Below are positions 53,040 through 61,266 of a stretch of DNA of 64,000 nt, one piece after another. The DNA is from Bog-756 sp963837805. GTDB lineage: Bacteria; Actinomycetota; Acidimicrobiia; Acidimicrobiales; RAAP-2. Within the stretch, counting starts at the first letter, position 1, and each line of letters begins with the position of its first letter. The position numbers and the translations under genes are program-made. The stretch spans positions 186,001 through 250,000 of the forward strand of contig CAWIOU010000035.1 of NCBI GenBank assembly GCA_963837805.1, given 5' to 3'. Below the pieces are notes generated by a model. That model saw only the letters and a program-made list of their open reading frames with translations, was not told the origin of the DNA and did no database searches.

Positions 53040-53831
53040 ATGATGCGGGCCGCGTTCTTCGATCTCGACAAGACGGTGATCGCCAAGGCGTCGATTCCCG
53101 CGTTCGGCCGCCCGCTCTACCGGGGCGGTCTGATCAACCGCCGCCTGGTGGCCCGGGCGCTGGTCGGCCAGATCATCTACCTCCACCTCGGGGCCAGCGA
53201 GCAGAAGCTGGCCCGGATCCGCGAATCGATGCTCATGTTGACCAAGGGGTGGGAGCACGACCAGATCAAGGAGATCGTGCGCGAGGCCCTCGAAGAGACG
53301 GTGGAGCCGATCATCTACGCCGAGGCCCTCGATCTGATCGAAGCCCACCGGGCCGCCGGCTACAAGGTGTACCTGGTCTCGGCATCGCCGGAGGTGATCG
53401 TGGCCCCGCTGGCCGAACACCTGGGGGTGGACGGCGCCATCGCCAGCCGCCCGGTGGTCGACGAAGAGGGCCGCTACACCGGGGAGATGGAGTTCTACGC
53501 CTACGGCCCGTTCAAGGCCGAAGCCATCCAGGAACTGGCCCGCCGGGAGGGACTCGACCTCGAGGAGTCCTCGGCGTACTCGGATTCCTACACCGACCTG
53601 CCCATGCTCGAGGCGGTCGGCCACCCGGTGGCCGTCAATCCCGACCGGGTCCTGGCCAAGGTGGCCCGCCAGCGCGACTGGGAGGTCATGCAGTTCACCA
53701 AACCGGTCCGGTTGCGCGACAGAGTGAGCGTTCCCAGTTGGTCGATGACCGCCGCCGCGGCCGGTGTCACCGCCGCCGCCACTGCGGGCGCGCTGGTCGC
53801 CTGGCGGCTGGCCCGACGGCCCCAGCGGTAA
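53040..53831 (+). CDS. HAD-IB family phosphatase with C-terminal membrane segment
   Basis: 263 residues. Motif I FFDLDKTVIAKAS, motif II YLVSASPEVIV, motif III/IV AYSDSYTDLPMLEAVG: a SerB-like HAD subfamily IB hydrolase. The C-terminal MTAAAAGVTAAATAGALVAW is a likely membrane helix, so it may act on membrane lipids such as lysophosphatidic acid or phosphatidyl-glycerol phosphates, as proposed for related actinobacterial proteins. Start ATG 53040, right after the ceoC stop. Confidence 0.85.
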   Translation: MMRAAFFDLDKTVIAKASIPAFGRPLYRGGLINRRLVARALVGQIIYLHLGASEQKLARIRESMLMLTKGWEHDQIKEIVREALEETVEPIIYAEALDLIEAHRAAGYKVYLVSASPEVIVAPLAEHLGVDGAIASRPVVDEEGRYTGEMEFYAYGPFKAEAIQELARREGLDLEESSAYSDSYTDLPMLEAVGHPVAVNPDRVLAKVARQRDWEVMQFTKPVRLRDRVSVPSWSMTAAAAGVTAAATAGALVAWRLARRPQR

Positions 53832-53875
53832 CCGTCTCTGTCAGGCGCCCACTCTGTCGGGCGGCCCCGGGTTGC

Positions 53876-53950
53876 TCAGGAAGGACGCAGCCGCTTGGCG
53901 GCGACGACACCCAGGGCAACGATGATGGCGAGGATCAGAAGCTTCTTCAT
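53876..53950 (-). CDS. Tiny membrane peptide (24 residues)
   Basis: ATG 53950 to TGA 53876 encodes a Met-Lys-Lys start, a hydrophobic run LLILAIIVALGVVAA and a basic end KRLRPS. It resembles the DLW-39-type small proteins of actinobacteria in its first half but lacks their C-terminal part. No good ribosome site. Convergent to the HAD gene and upstream of nothing obvious. Confidence 0.35.
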   Translation of the reverse strand: MKKLLILAIIVALGVVAAKRLRPS

Positions 53951-54025
53951 GAGCAGAGATGGTAACCGGTCCGATCGAGTCCCGCTCCCGGACGGTGGCC
54001 GACCCGGCTCGCTCCGCGCGCCGAC

Positions 54026-54991
54026 TCAGACGGTCAGGAGATCCCGTGCCCCGGTGTCCGACGAGGGATGGCGCAACTTCGACATGGCCCGGGCCTCGAT
54101 CTGACGGATGCGCTCGCGGGTCAGGTTGAAGTGCTCGCCCACCTCTTCGAGGGTGCGGGGCTCGCCCCGGTCGAGACCGAAACGGAGCCGGAGGATCTCG
54201 CGCTCACGCTCGTCGAGAGGCGAGAGCAGCCGCCCGATCTCCTCGGGGAGGAGCGAGACAGCGGCCACCTCGAAGGGAGATTCGGCGGAACGGTCCTCGA
54301 CCACGTCGCCGAGCTCGGCGTCGCCGTCCTCCCGCAGGGGCTCCGACAAGGAGAGCGGTTCGGCCCGGAACCGGAGGGCCTCCACCAACTTGTCCTCGGG
54401 CATCTCGACCTCGGCGCCCAGCTCGGCCAGCGTGGCCGGGCGTCCGTACTTGAGCTCGAGGCGGGCCTGCGCCTTCTGCACCCGGGCCAGGGTGTCGCCG
54501 GCGTGGACCGGCAGCCGGATGGTCCGGCCCGTGTTGGCGATGCCCCTGGTGATGGCCTGGCGGATCCACCAGGTGGCATAGGTGGAGAACTTGAACCCCT
54601 TGCGCCAGTCGAACTTCTCGACGGCATGCATCAGGCCGAGGTTGCCCTCCTGGATGAGGTCGAGCAGGGGCAGGCCCGAGGCCTGGTACTTCTTGGCGAT
54701 GGACACCACCAACCGGAGGTTGGACTGCACGAAGGTCTGCTGGGCACCCTCACCCTGCAGGGTGGTCCGGCGCAGCTCCCGCTTCTTGGCCGGGGTCAGG
54801 CCCTTCGGTGCCGCCGCCAGTTGCGCATCCGCTTCCCGACCGGCTTCGATGGCCTGGGCCAAGCGAACCTCGTCGTCCTTGGTCAACAACGGATACTGGC
54901 CGATGTCGGTCAGATACAACCGAACCAGATCTTCGTCGTCTCGCTCGAGGCGCTCCTTTGCCAACTTCACCAGGTCCTTCGTTTTCCCCAC
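54026..54991 (-). CDS. Sigma-70 factor, group 1/2 (primary-like)
   Basis: 321 residues. Region 1.2 DLVRLYLTDIGQYPLLTKDDE, region 2 NLRLVVSIAKKYQASGLPLL and EKFDWRKGFKFSTYATWWIR, region 3, and region 4 LDEREREILRLRFGLD with TLEEVGEHFNLTRERIRQIE are complete. It lacks the long region 1.1 of housekeeping sigma, so a SigB/HrdA-type alternative primary factor is more likely. GTG 54991 is the only standard start in the open frame, which reaches back without ATG to a TAA near 55094. Confidence 0.93.
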   Translation of the reverse strand: MGKTKDLVKLAKERLERDDEDLVRLYLTDIGQYPLLTKDDEVRLAQAIEAGREADAQLAAAPKGLTPAKKRELRRTTLQGEGAQQTFVQSNLRLVVSIAKKYQASGLPLLDLIQEGNLGLMHAVEKFDWRKGFKFSTYATWWIRQAITRGIANTGRTIRLPVHAGDTLARVQKAQARLELKYGRPATLAELGAEVEMPEDKLVEALRFRAEPLSLSEPLREDGDAELGDVVEDRSAESPFEVAAVSLLPEEIGRLLSPLDEREREILRLRFGLDRGEPRTLEEVGEHFNLTRERIRQIEARAMSKLRHPSSDTGARDLLTV

Positions 54992-55154
54992 GAGGTGGGG
55001 GACGGCCGACCCTCGCGCAGGACCACCGACGAAATCGGTGTTCTCTGATTCGGGTCCGGCGTTTTCGGGCGCAACGATTGCTGCTTTCGAAGTTTACCGG
55101 ACACGTCAAGCCCTCCGAGCGACAGGGCCGGTGGCGAGCGACAATTCCGGGGGT

Positions 55155-55901
55155 TCAGTCCTCAGGCACGGCGTCGGGAAAAATGACCAGGCCGGAACGG
55201 GCGCCGGCCCCGACCACGGCGATCTCGAGGCGCTGAAGGAACTCGTGGACGGCGGCGACGTCGTGGGGCCGGGTCATCAGCCGCTCCACCAGGCGCTCGC
55301 CGGCGTGCCAGTCGGCGATCTCGTCGTTGAGCACCAGCTGCAGGGCCCTCGCCACCGGCCCGTCGGTGACCGGGCCCGCCGCCCGCAGGTGGCGCTCGTA
55401 GCTGGTCACCAGGCGTGGAAGCAGTACCCGGTAGAGGCCGGCCAGCCTGGGCAGGGCTCCCGGCCGCCCACTGGGCTCCTCCTCGGCCGGGGGCCAGGTC
55501 GATCCGGGGGCGGCCGTGGCCGGCGCGTGGCCGTCCAGCACGGCGAACAGCGCCGCACTGGTGGCCGACGGCACGGTCAGCCCGGTGGGGTCGGCCCCGG
55601 CATAGACGGGCAGCCGGTCGGCCCACAGGTCGGCGTGCCACGCGTGGCGGAGGCTCTGCCCGTCGAGGTGGACCTGCACGGCGGGCACGGGCATGTCGGT
55701 GACCCAGGCTCCGAGCATCCCGTAGAGGGCGTTCTCGATCCACCGGTACTCCCCCACCAGGGCGGCCGTGGCGCCGAGGGCCAGGGGCAGGCCTCCGGCG
55801 GCCGGGGCGGCGGCGAGCGGGCCGGCCGGCGGCGGGGGCGCCGGATCGGCTACGAATGGGCTGGTCGGCGGCGGGGGCGCCGGATCGGGGTACTCAGACA
55901 A
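55155..55901 (-). CDS. Hypothetical protein, ferritin-like helix pattern
   Basis: 248 residues, TTG start at 55901 overlapping the nadE stop by 8 bases. A Pro-rich N terminus contains a 13-residue repeat (DPAPPPP twice). The rest is helical with paired acidic/His positions: LVGEYRWIENALYGM, LRHAWHADLWADRL, SYERHLRAAG and LNDEIADWHAGERLVERL. The spacing of Glu and His recalls ferritin-like di-iron bundles, but I cannot assign the family. Codon use is normal for the region. Coupled to nadE. Confidence 0.55.
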   Translation of the reverse strand: MSEYPDPAPPPPTSPFVADPAPPPPAGPLAAAPAAGGLPLALGATAALVGEYRWIENALYGMLGAWVTDMPVPAVQVHLDGQSLRHAWHADLWADRLPVYAGADPTGLTVPSATSAALFAVLDGHAPATAAPGSTWPPAEEEPSGRPGALPRLAGLYRVLLPRLVTSYERHLRAAGPVTDGPVARALQLVLNDEIADWHAGERLVERLMTRPHDVAAVHEFLQRLEIAVVGAGARSGLVIFPDAVPED

Positions 55902-57651
55902 TCGCCGGGGTCTCCCCGCGCGGTGCGTCGACCGATGCCGATGAGGCCGCCCCGGCCCGGTAGTGGTTGGTGATGGGCATCCGCCGATCCTTGCCGAACG
56001 CCTTGGCCGAGATCCTGACCCCGGGAGGCATCTGCCTGCGCTTGTACTCGGCCCGGTCGACCAGGCCCACCACCCGGCCCACGGCCTCGGGGTCGTACCC
56101 GGCGGCGATGAGGTCGTCGGGCGACCGGTCGCCCTCCACATAGCCGGCCACCACCGGGTCGAGGACCGAATAGGGCGGGAGGGACTCGTCGTCGCGCTGG
56201 TCGGGGCGCAGTTCGGCCGACGGGGCCTTGGTCAGCACCGGGTCGGGGATCAGATCGAAGCCGGCCTGCCGGTTCTTGTAACGGCACAGGGCGTAGACCA
56301 GGGTTTTCGGTACATCCTTGATCACCGCGAAGCCGCCGGCCGAGTCGCCGTACAGGGTCGAGTACCCGGTGGCCATCTCGCTCTTGTTGCCGGTGGTGAG
56401 GACGATCCACCCCTTGGCGTTGGACAGGGCCATGAGCAGGACCCCCCGGATCCGGGACTGCAGGTTCTCGTCGGTCAGCCCGGAGGGCTCGCCGGGGATC
56501 AGCGGGTCCAAGGCGGTGGCCAGGGCCCGGTGGGGACCCTCGATGGGCGCGGTGGCCAGGTCCATCCCCAGGTTGGCGGCCAGGGTCACCGCGTCGGCCA
56601 CCGAGCCCTCGCTGGAGTAGCGGGACGGCATGGTCACCCCGTGCACGTGCTCCCGGCCCAGGGCGTCGACGGCGATGGCCGCCACCAGGGACGAGTCGAT
56701 GCCCCCGGAGAGCCCGATCACCGCGTCGGTGAACCCGTTCTTCCCCACGTAGTCGCGGGTCCCGAGCACCAGCGCCTGGTAGACCTCGGCCTCGGGGTCG
56801 AGCACGGCGGCCACCGGAGCCTGGGCCGGGGCTCCCGCCGGCCGGCGGGAGGCGGTGCTCACCACCACCCCGCCGGGGGTGGCCTCCCGAGGCTCGACGG
56901 GGGCCACCGGGCCCACGTCCACATCCGCCACCAGCACCTCCTCGACGAATTGGCCGGCCGAGGCCACCACCGTGCCCCCGGACCCCATCACCAGGGAGGC
57001 CCCGTCGAACACCAGTTCGTCCTGACCCCCGACCTGGTTCACGTAGACGACGGGGCAGCCCGTCTCGGCCACCCGCTCGCCCAGCACGGCCAGGCGCTCC
57101 TCCCGGCGGCCACGCGAGTAGGGGGAGGCGTTGAGGTTGACCAGCAGGCGGGCGCCGGCAGCGGCCTGGCTGACCATCGGACCCCGGGGGAACCACATGT
57201 CCTCACAGACGGTGATCCCGACCGGCACGCCGGCCACCACGAAGGGGGGCGTGGGGCCGTCGCCGGGGACGAACCACCGCTGCTCGTCGAAGACCCCGTA
57301 GTTGGGCAGGAGCCGCTTGTGGTAGCGGCCCAGCACCCGGCCCCCGGCACACAGGGCGGCGGTGTTGAAGAGGCGTCCGGCCGGGTCGGTGTCGACGTAG
57401 CCGATCACCGCCGCGCAATTTCCGCCGGCGGCGGCGATCCGGGCGAAGACGGCCTGGTTGTCGGCGACGAAGGCCGGCCGGCCGAGCAGGTCCTCGGGGG
57501 GGTACCCGGTGACGGTCAGCTCCGGGAACACGGCCAGGTCGGCCCCGGCTCGCTCGGCCTCGTCGAGGGCTTCGGCGATCCGGCGGGCGTTCCCGTCGAG
57601 GTCGCCGACCACGGTGTTGATCTGGCACGCGGCCACGCGCACGGCAGGCAT
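55894..57651 (-). CDS. nadE: Glutamine-dependent NAD+ synthetase
   Basis: 585 residues. N-terminal nitrilase domain with Glu-Lys-Cys triad (FPELTVTGYP, YHKRLLPNYGVFDEQR, CEDMWFPRG) releases ammonia from glutamine; C-terminal synthetase has the PP-loop IGLSGGIDSSLVAAIA, LTTGNKSEMATGYSTLYGD and PITNHYRAG. Somewhat shorter than the 680-residue mycobacterial form. Final step of NAD synthesis, complementing nadB and nadC at 5.6-8.2 kb, and uses glutamine made by the synthetases next door. Confidence 0.95.
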   Translation of the reverse strand: MPAVRVAACQINTVVGDLDGNARRIAEALDEAERAGADLAVFPELTVTGYPPEDLLGRPAFVADNQAVFARIAAAGGNCAAVIGYVDTDPAGRLFNTAALCAGGRVLGRYHKRLLPNYGVFDEQRWFVPGDGPTPPFVVAGVPVGITVCEDMWFPRGPMVSQAAAGARLLVNLNASPYSRGRREERLAVLGERVAETGCPVVYVNQVGGQDELVFDGASLVMGSGGTVVASAGQFVEEVLVADVDVGPVAPVEPREATPGGVVVSTASRRPAGAPAQAPVAAVLDPEAEVYQALVLGTRDYVGKNGFTDAVIGLSGGIDSSLVAAIAVDALGREHVHGVTMPSRYSSEGSVADAVTLAANLGMDLATAPIEGPHRALATALDPLIPGEPSGLTDENLQSRIRGVLLMALSNAKGWIVLTTGNKSEMATGYSTLYGDSAGGFAVIKDVPKTLVYALCRYKNRQAGFDLIPDPVLTKAPSAELRPDQRDDESLPPYSVLDPVVAGYVEGDRSPDDLIAAGYDPEAVGRVVGLVDRAEYKRRQMPPGVRISAKAFGKDRRMPITNHYRAGAASSASVDAPRGETPAIV

Positions 57652-57768
57652 GCCGTCAGCCTACCGGCGGCGCTGCCTGGCCTTTCCTGTTCCGGCCCGG
57701 CCGGTACGGCAGACGGACCCTCCGGTACGCTCGGCCCCGGGGTAGCCGGTACCCTCAGTTCATGCTCC

Positions 57769-57785
57769 GTTTACAGACGGGTAAC
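57769..57785. promoter_or_regulatory. GlnR-box-like inverted sequence ahead of glnII
   Basis: Read on the minus strand it gives GTTAC, six bases, then GTAAAC, close to the GTnAC-n6-GAAAC half-site of actinobacterial GlnR boxes. It lies 10 bases before the leader ORF and about 145 before glnII, in the glnII-glnR locus. Match is partial. Confidence 0.35.
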
Positions 57786-57794
57786 GGAGGAGAA

Positions 57795-57920
57795 ATGGCC
57801 CGCTGCGATAGTGGATTGTCCCTCCAGCCAGCGGCACGGCGCCAGCTCGGCCCGTGTGCACTGAAGCAGCAAGAGCAATCGAGCAGCACAGCACCCAGCA
57901 GCAGAGCAACCGAGCAATAG
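57795..57920 (+). CDS. 41-codon leader ORF rich in Gln codons, directly ahead of glnII
   Basis: ATG 57795 follows a very strong ribosome site GGAGGAG. The frame has 41 codons and stops at TAG 57918-57920, touching the AGAGGAG ribosome site of glnII. Six codons are Gln (positions 11, 17, 25, 26, 28 and 41), with CAGCAAGAGCAA in a cluster; the second half is otherwise Ser/Ala/Thr. The transcript there is poor in T and A/C/G-rich, and the motif AGAGCAA[T/C]CGAGCA occurs twice, 31 bases apart (57872 and 57903). A glutamine-sensitive leader peptide is an attractive idea; no clear attenuator hairpin was found. Not a known family. Confidence 0.45.
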   Translation: MARCDSGLSLQPAARRQLGPCALKQQEQSSSTAPSSRATEQ

Positions 57921-57930
57921 AGGAGTTCAT

Positions 57931-58941
57931 GTGCCTTACCAAGCTGAATACATCTGGATCGACGGGACCGAGCCATCGCCGCTGCTTCGGAGCAAGACCA
58001 AGGTCATCAAGGACGGTGAGGACCCGGGGATCTGGGGATTCGACGGATCGAGCACCAACCAGGCGCTGGGTCACGACTCGGACTGCGTCCTGCGGCCGGT
58101 GTTCATGGTCTCGGACCCACTGAGGGGTCCGGACGACAAGTTGGTCATGTGCGAGGTCGAGCTCACCGATTTCAGCCCGCACCCGACCAATACCCGCGCC
58201 CATCTGCGCGAGGTGGTCGAGAAGTACGGCGACCAGGAGCCCATGTTCGGGATCGAACAGGAATACACCTTCTTCAAGGACGGGCGGCCGCTCGGCTGGC
58301 CGGCCATCGGCTACCCGGCACCTCAGGGCCCTTACTACTGCGGCGTGGGCGGCGACAAGATGCCCGGCCGCGAGATCGTCGAACTGCATACGGCGGCCTG
58401 CATCGACGCCGGCATCGGCATCGAGGGCACCAACGCCGAGGTGATGATGGGCCAGTGGGAGTTCCAGGTGGGCGTGCTCTCGCCGCTCGACGTCTCCGAT
58501 CACCTGTGGGTGGCCCGGTGGCTGCTCTTCCGGATCGCCGAGGACTTCGGTGTCTATGCCACGCTCGAGCCCAAGCCCATCCTGGGTGACTGGAACGGCG
58601 CCGGCGCCCACACCAACTTCTCCACCAAGGCCATGCGCGAAGACGGCGGCTGGGACGCCATCATCGCCGGGTGCGAGGCCATCGGGAAGAAGATCGACGA
58701 GCACATCGCCGTCTACGGCGTGGGCATCGAGGGCCGCCTGACCGGCGCCCACGAGACCGCCCACTTCACCAAGTTCAGCTACGGCACGTCGGACCGCGGC
58801 GCCTCGATCCGCATCCCGTGGGCGGTGGCCAAGGCCAAGAAGGGCTGGCTCGAGGACCGTCGCCCCAACGCCAACATGGACCCCTACCAGGTCACCGCGG
58901 TGCTGGTCGAAACGGTCTGCGGGGACGCGGCGGGCGGCTGA
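57931..58941 (+). CDS. glnII: Glutamine synthetase type II (GSII, eukaryote-like)
   Basis: 336 residues, GTG start. ATP-dependent amidation of glutamate, octa/decameric type II enzyme known also from Streptomyces and Rhizobium. Markers: IWGFDGSSTNQA, FGIEQEYTFFKDGRPLGWP, VMMGQWEFQVG, GAGAHTNFSTKAMRE and HETAHFTKFSYGTSDRGASI. Normal length. AGAGGAG ribosome site lies right after the leader ORF stop. Followed by a 17-bp-stem terminator. GSII is unregulated by adenylylation, so control should be at the level of expression. Confidence 0.96.
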   Translation: MPYQAEYIWIDGTEPSPLLRSKTKVIKDGEDPGIWGFDGSSTNQALGHDSDCVLRPVFMVSDPLRGPDDKLVMCEVELTDFSPHPTNTRAHLREVVEKYGDQEPMFGIEQEYTFFKDGRPLGWPAIGYPAPQGPYYCGVGGDKMPGREIVELHTAACIDAGIGIEGTNAEVMMGQWEFQVGVLSPLDVSDHLWVARWLLFRIAEDFGVYATLEPKPILGDWNGAGAHTNFSTKAMREDGGWDAIIAGCEAIGKKIDEHIAVYGVGIEGRLTGAHETAHFTKFSYGTSDRGASIRIPWAVAKAKKGWLEDRRPNANMDPYQVTAVLVETVCGDAAGG

Positions 58942-59012
58942 CCGGCAGGCGGGTCCGAGCCCGGCCGACCCCCCCAGGCCACCTCGATCCGACCCGCCGG
59001 CCTCGGCGGCGA

Positions 59013-59050
59013 CGAACAGAGCCGGGTCCTCACGGGTCCGGCTCTGTTCG
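59013..59050 (+). terminator. Strong terminator hairpin after glnII
   Basis: CGAACAGAGCCGG (59013-59025) and CCGGCTCTGTTCG (59038-59050) form a perfect 13-bp stem; four inner pairs (two G-T) extend it to 17 around a TCAC loop. It lies 72 bases after the glnII stop. No T-tract, as expected in this GC range. Confidence 0.8.
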
Positions 59051-59159
59051 CACCTCCCGTCGGCAATCGACTGACACCCTCCAGGCCTGCGACAATGTCA
59101 CCATCAGCCCCGACGATCCCCCCGCAGCGACCCCGGCACTCCCGGAGGTGGACGACCCC

Positions 59160-60518
59160 ATGAGGAGTCAAGAGGAGTACGTCCTCCGGACCGTGGAGGA
59201 GCGCGGCATCAGGTTCGTCCAGCTCTGGTTCACCGATGTCCTGGGCACGCCGAAGACCTTCAGCATCACACCGGCCGAGCTGGAGAACGCTCTCGACGAG
59301 GGGATGACCTTCGACGGGTCGGCCATCGACGGCTTCAGCCGGGTCCAGGAGAGCGACGTGCTGGCCCGGCCCGACGCCAACACCTTCCAGCTGCTGCCCT
59401 GGCACGGGCACGGGCAGCCGGGCCCGGACGACACCGAGGTCCAGGTGGCCAGGGTGTTCTGCGACATCGTCAACCTGGACGGGGCCCCGTTCCAGGGCTG
59501 TCCCCGCCACGTCCTGCGGCGGACCCTCGACCGGGCCAGCGAACGCGGGTTCACCTTCTTCGCCGCCCCCGAGATCGAGTACTTCTACTTCGCCGACGCC
59601 GATCCGTCCCACCCTCCGGTGGCCCTCGACTCGGGCTCCTACTTCGAGCTCACCGTGGCCGACCGGGCCAGCGACATCCGCCAGCGCACCGTCCTCACCC
59701 TCGAGGAGATGGGCATCCCGGTCGAGCACGCCCAGCACGAGGACGCCCCCAGCCAGCACGAGATCGATCTGCGGTACACCGACGCCATGACCATGGCCGA
59801 CACCGTCATGACCGTGCGGCTGGTGGTGAAGGAGATGGCCCGCCAACAGGGCGTGTTCGCCAGCTTCATGCCCAAGCCGCTGGCCGGCGTGCAGGGCTCG
59901 GGCATGCACACCCACATGTCCCTCTTCCGGGGGGACACCAACGCGTTCGTCGACCTCGAACGGGCCGGCGGGCTCTCGGAGGTGGCGGAGGGGTTCATCG
60001 CCGGCCTCCTGCGCCACGCCCCCGAGATCACCGCGGTGACCAACCAGTGGGTCAACTCCTACAAGCGACTGGTCTCCGGCTACGAGGCCCCCATCCACGT
60101 CTCCTGGGCCCACAACAACCGCTCGGCCCTGGTCCGGGTGCCCGTGGTCAAGCAGGGCAAATACGAGTCCACCCGGGTCGAGTACCGGTCGCCCGACAGC
60201 GCCTGCAACCCCTACCTGGCCTTCGCCGTCATCCTGGCCGCCGGGCTCGAGGGGATCGAGCAGGGCTACGACCTGCCCCCCGAGGCCGACGCCAACCTGT
60301 TCGCGGTCAGCGCCGAGGAACTGGCCAACAAGGGCATCCTGCACCTGCCGGGCAGCCTCAACGAGGCCCTCGGGCTGATGGAGTCGTCCGAGCTCCTGGC
60401 CGAGACCCTCGGCGACCACGTCTTCGAATGGTTCATCCGCAACAAGCGGGCCGAATGGGCCGAGTACAAGGCCCACGTCACCCAATTCGAGCTCGACCGC
60501 TACCTGCCCCTGCTCTAA
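59160..60518 (+). CDS. glnA2: Glutamine synthetase type I (GlnA2-like)
   Basis: 452 residues from ATG 59160 (GGAGG eleven bases upstream). Beta-grasp and catalytic parts: GMTFDGSAIDGFSRVQESD, AAPEIEYFYF, QHEDAPSQHEIDLRY, MPKPLAGVQGSGMHTHMSLF, ITAVTNQWVNSYKRLVSG and EYRSPDSACNPYLAF. The C-terminal part fits the short type I-alpha/GlnA2 group that lacks the classical NLYDLP adenylylation site (it reads GYDLPPEADANLF). Paired with GSII and a GlnR-like regulator, giving two isozymes under one locus. Could be a homologue acting on other amines, but catalytic residues look intact. Confidence 0.92.
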   Translation: MRSQEEYVLRTVEERGIRFVQLWFTDVLGTPKTFSITPAELENALDEGMTFDGSAIDGFSRVQESDVLARPDANTFQLLPWHGHGQPGPDDTEVQVARVFCDIVNLDGAPFQGCPRHVLRRTLDRASERGFTFFAAPEIEYFYFADADPSHPPVALDSGSYFELTVADRASDIRQRTVLTLEEMGIPVEHAQHEDAPSQHEIDLRYTDAMTMADTVMTVRLVVKEMARQQGVFASFMPKPLAGVQGSGMHTHMSLFRGDTNAFVDLERAGGLSEVAEGFIAGLLRHAPEITAVTNQWVNSYKRLVSGYEAPIHVSWAHNNRSALVRVPVVKQGKYESTRVEYRSPDSACNPYLAFAVILAAGLEGIEQGYDLPPEADANLFAVSAEELANKGILHLPGSLNEALGLMESSELLAETLGDHVFEWFIRNKRAEWAEYKAHVTQFELDRYLPLL

Positions 60519-60612
60519 TCGGGGACCCGGTACCGACCGCATCCTCGACAGGAAGGGGGGAAGACCGTCATCGAACCGCTGCTGTGCTTCCCGTCCCCGC
60601 CGCCCGAGCGCG

Positions 60613-61251
60613 GTGACCGCCGTGCTCGACCGCGCCGGCTACCCCTGGCACGGCATCGAGAAGCCCGAGGCCGCCGAGCTGGAGGAGCCCGAGGACGGGT
60701 GGTCGGGTGCGGTGATCTGCAGCGGGGACGACCCCATCGGCGCCTTCCTGCTCTGCCGCCACCTGCGCAAGCGGGAGGTGCCCCTGGCTCCGGTCATCGT
60801 GGTCGTGCCCGTCGAGCAGCTGGGTGAGCTCGAGCTGCGGGAGGACCTGTTCGACGACCTGTGCCTGGAGCCGGTCAACCCCGACGAGCTCGGAGCCCGC
60901 CTGGCCCACCTGTTCTGGCGCACCGGGCGGGGGCTGCGGCCGGACCTGCTCGAACACGGACCGCTGGTCCTCAACCTGGAGACCTATCAGGCCGCGGTGG
61001 CCGGCAAGGTCCTCGACCTCACCTACATGGAGTACGAGCTGTTGCGGTTCCTCGCCGCCCGGCCGGGCAAGGTCTTCACCCGGGAGACGTTGCTCAGCCG
61101 GGTCTGGGGCTACGAGTACTACGGCGGGGCCCGGACCGTGGACGTCCACGTGCGCCGCCTGCGGGCCAAGCTGGGCGAGGAGCACGCCCATCTGATCCAG
61201 ACGGTGCGCTCGGTCGGCTACCGGTTCGGCCAGACCAGCTGGACGCCCTGA
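60613..61251 (+). CDS. glnR: GlnR-like orphan response regulator (OmpR winged helix)
   Basis: 212 residues from GTG 60613. The C-terminal winged helix (about 115-205) reads LDLTYMEYELLRFLAARPGK, FTRETLLSRVWGYEYYGG and RTVDVHVRRLRAKLG, nearly the GlnR sequence of Streptomyces and mycobacteria. The receiver-like half has no phosphorylatable Asp, as in GlnR. The first strand seems to lie in another frame: AGGAAGGGGGG (60550-60560) precedes an ATC at 60570, from which IEPLLCFPSPPPE reads before the frame shifts by one base near 60611. Probably nitrogen master regulator; start and N terminus need checking. Confidence 0.82.
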   Translation: MTAVLDRAGYPWHGIEKPEAAELEEPEDGWSGAVICSGDDPIGAFLLCRHLRKREVPLAPVIVVVPVEQLGELELREDLFDDLCLEPVNPDELGARLAHLFWRTGRGLRPDLLEHGPLVLNLETYQAAVAGKVLDLTYMEYELLRFLAARPGKVFTRETLLSRVWGYEYYGGARTVDVHVRRLRAKLGEEHAHLIQTVRSVGYRFGQTSWTP

Positions 61252-61266
61252 CCGCTCACCGATCGG

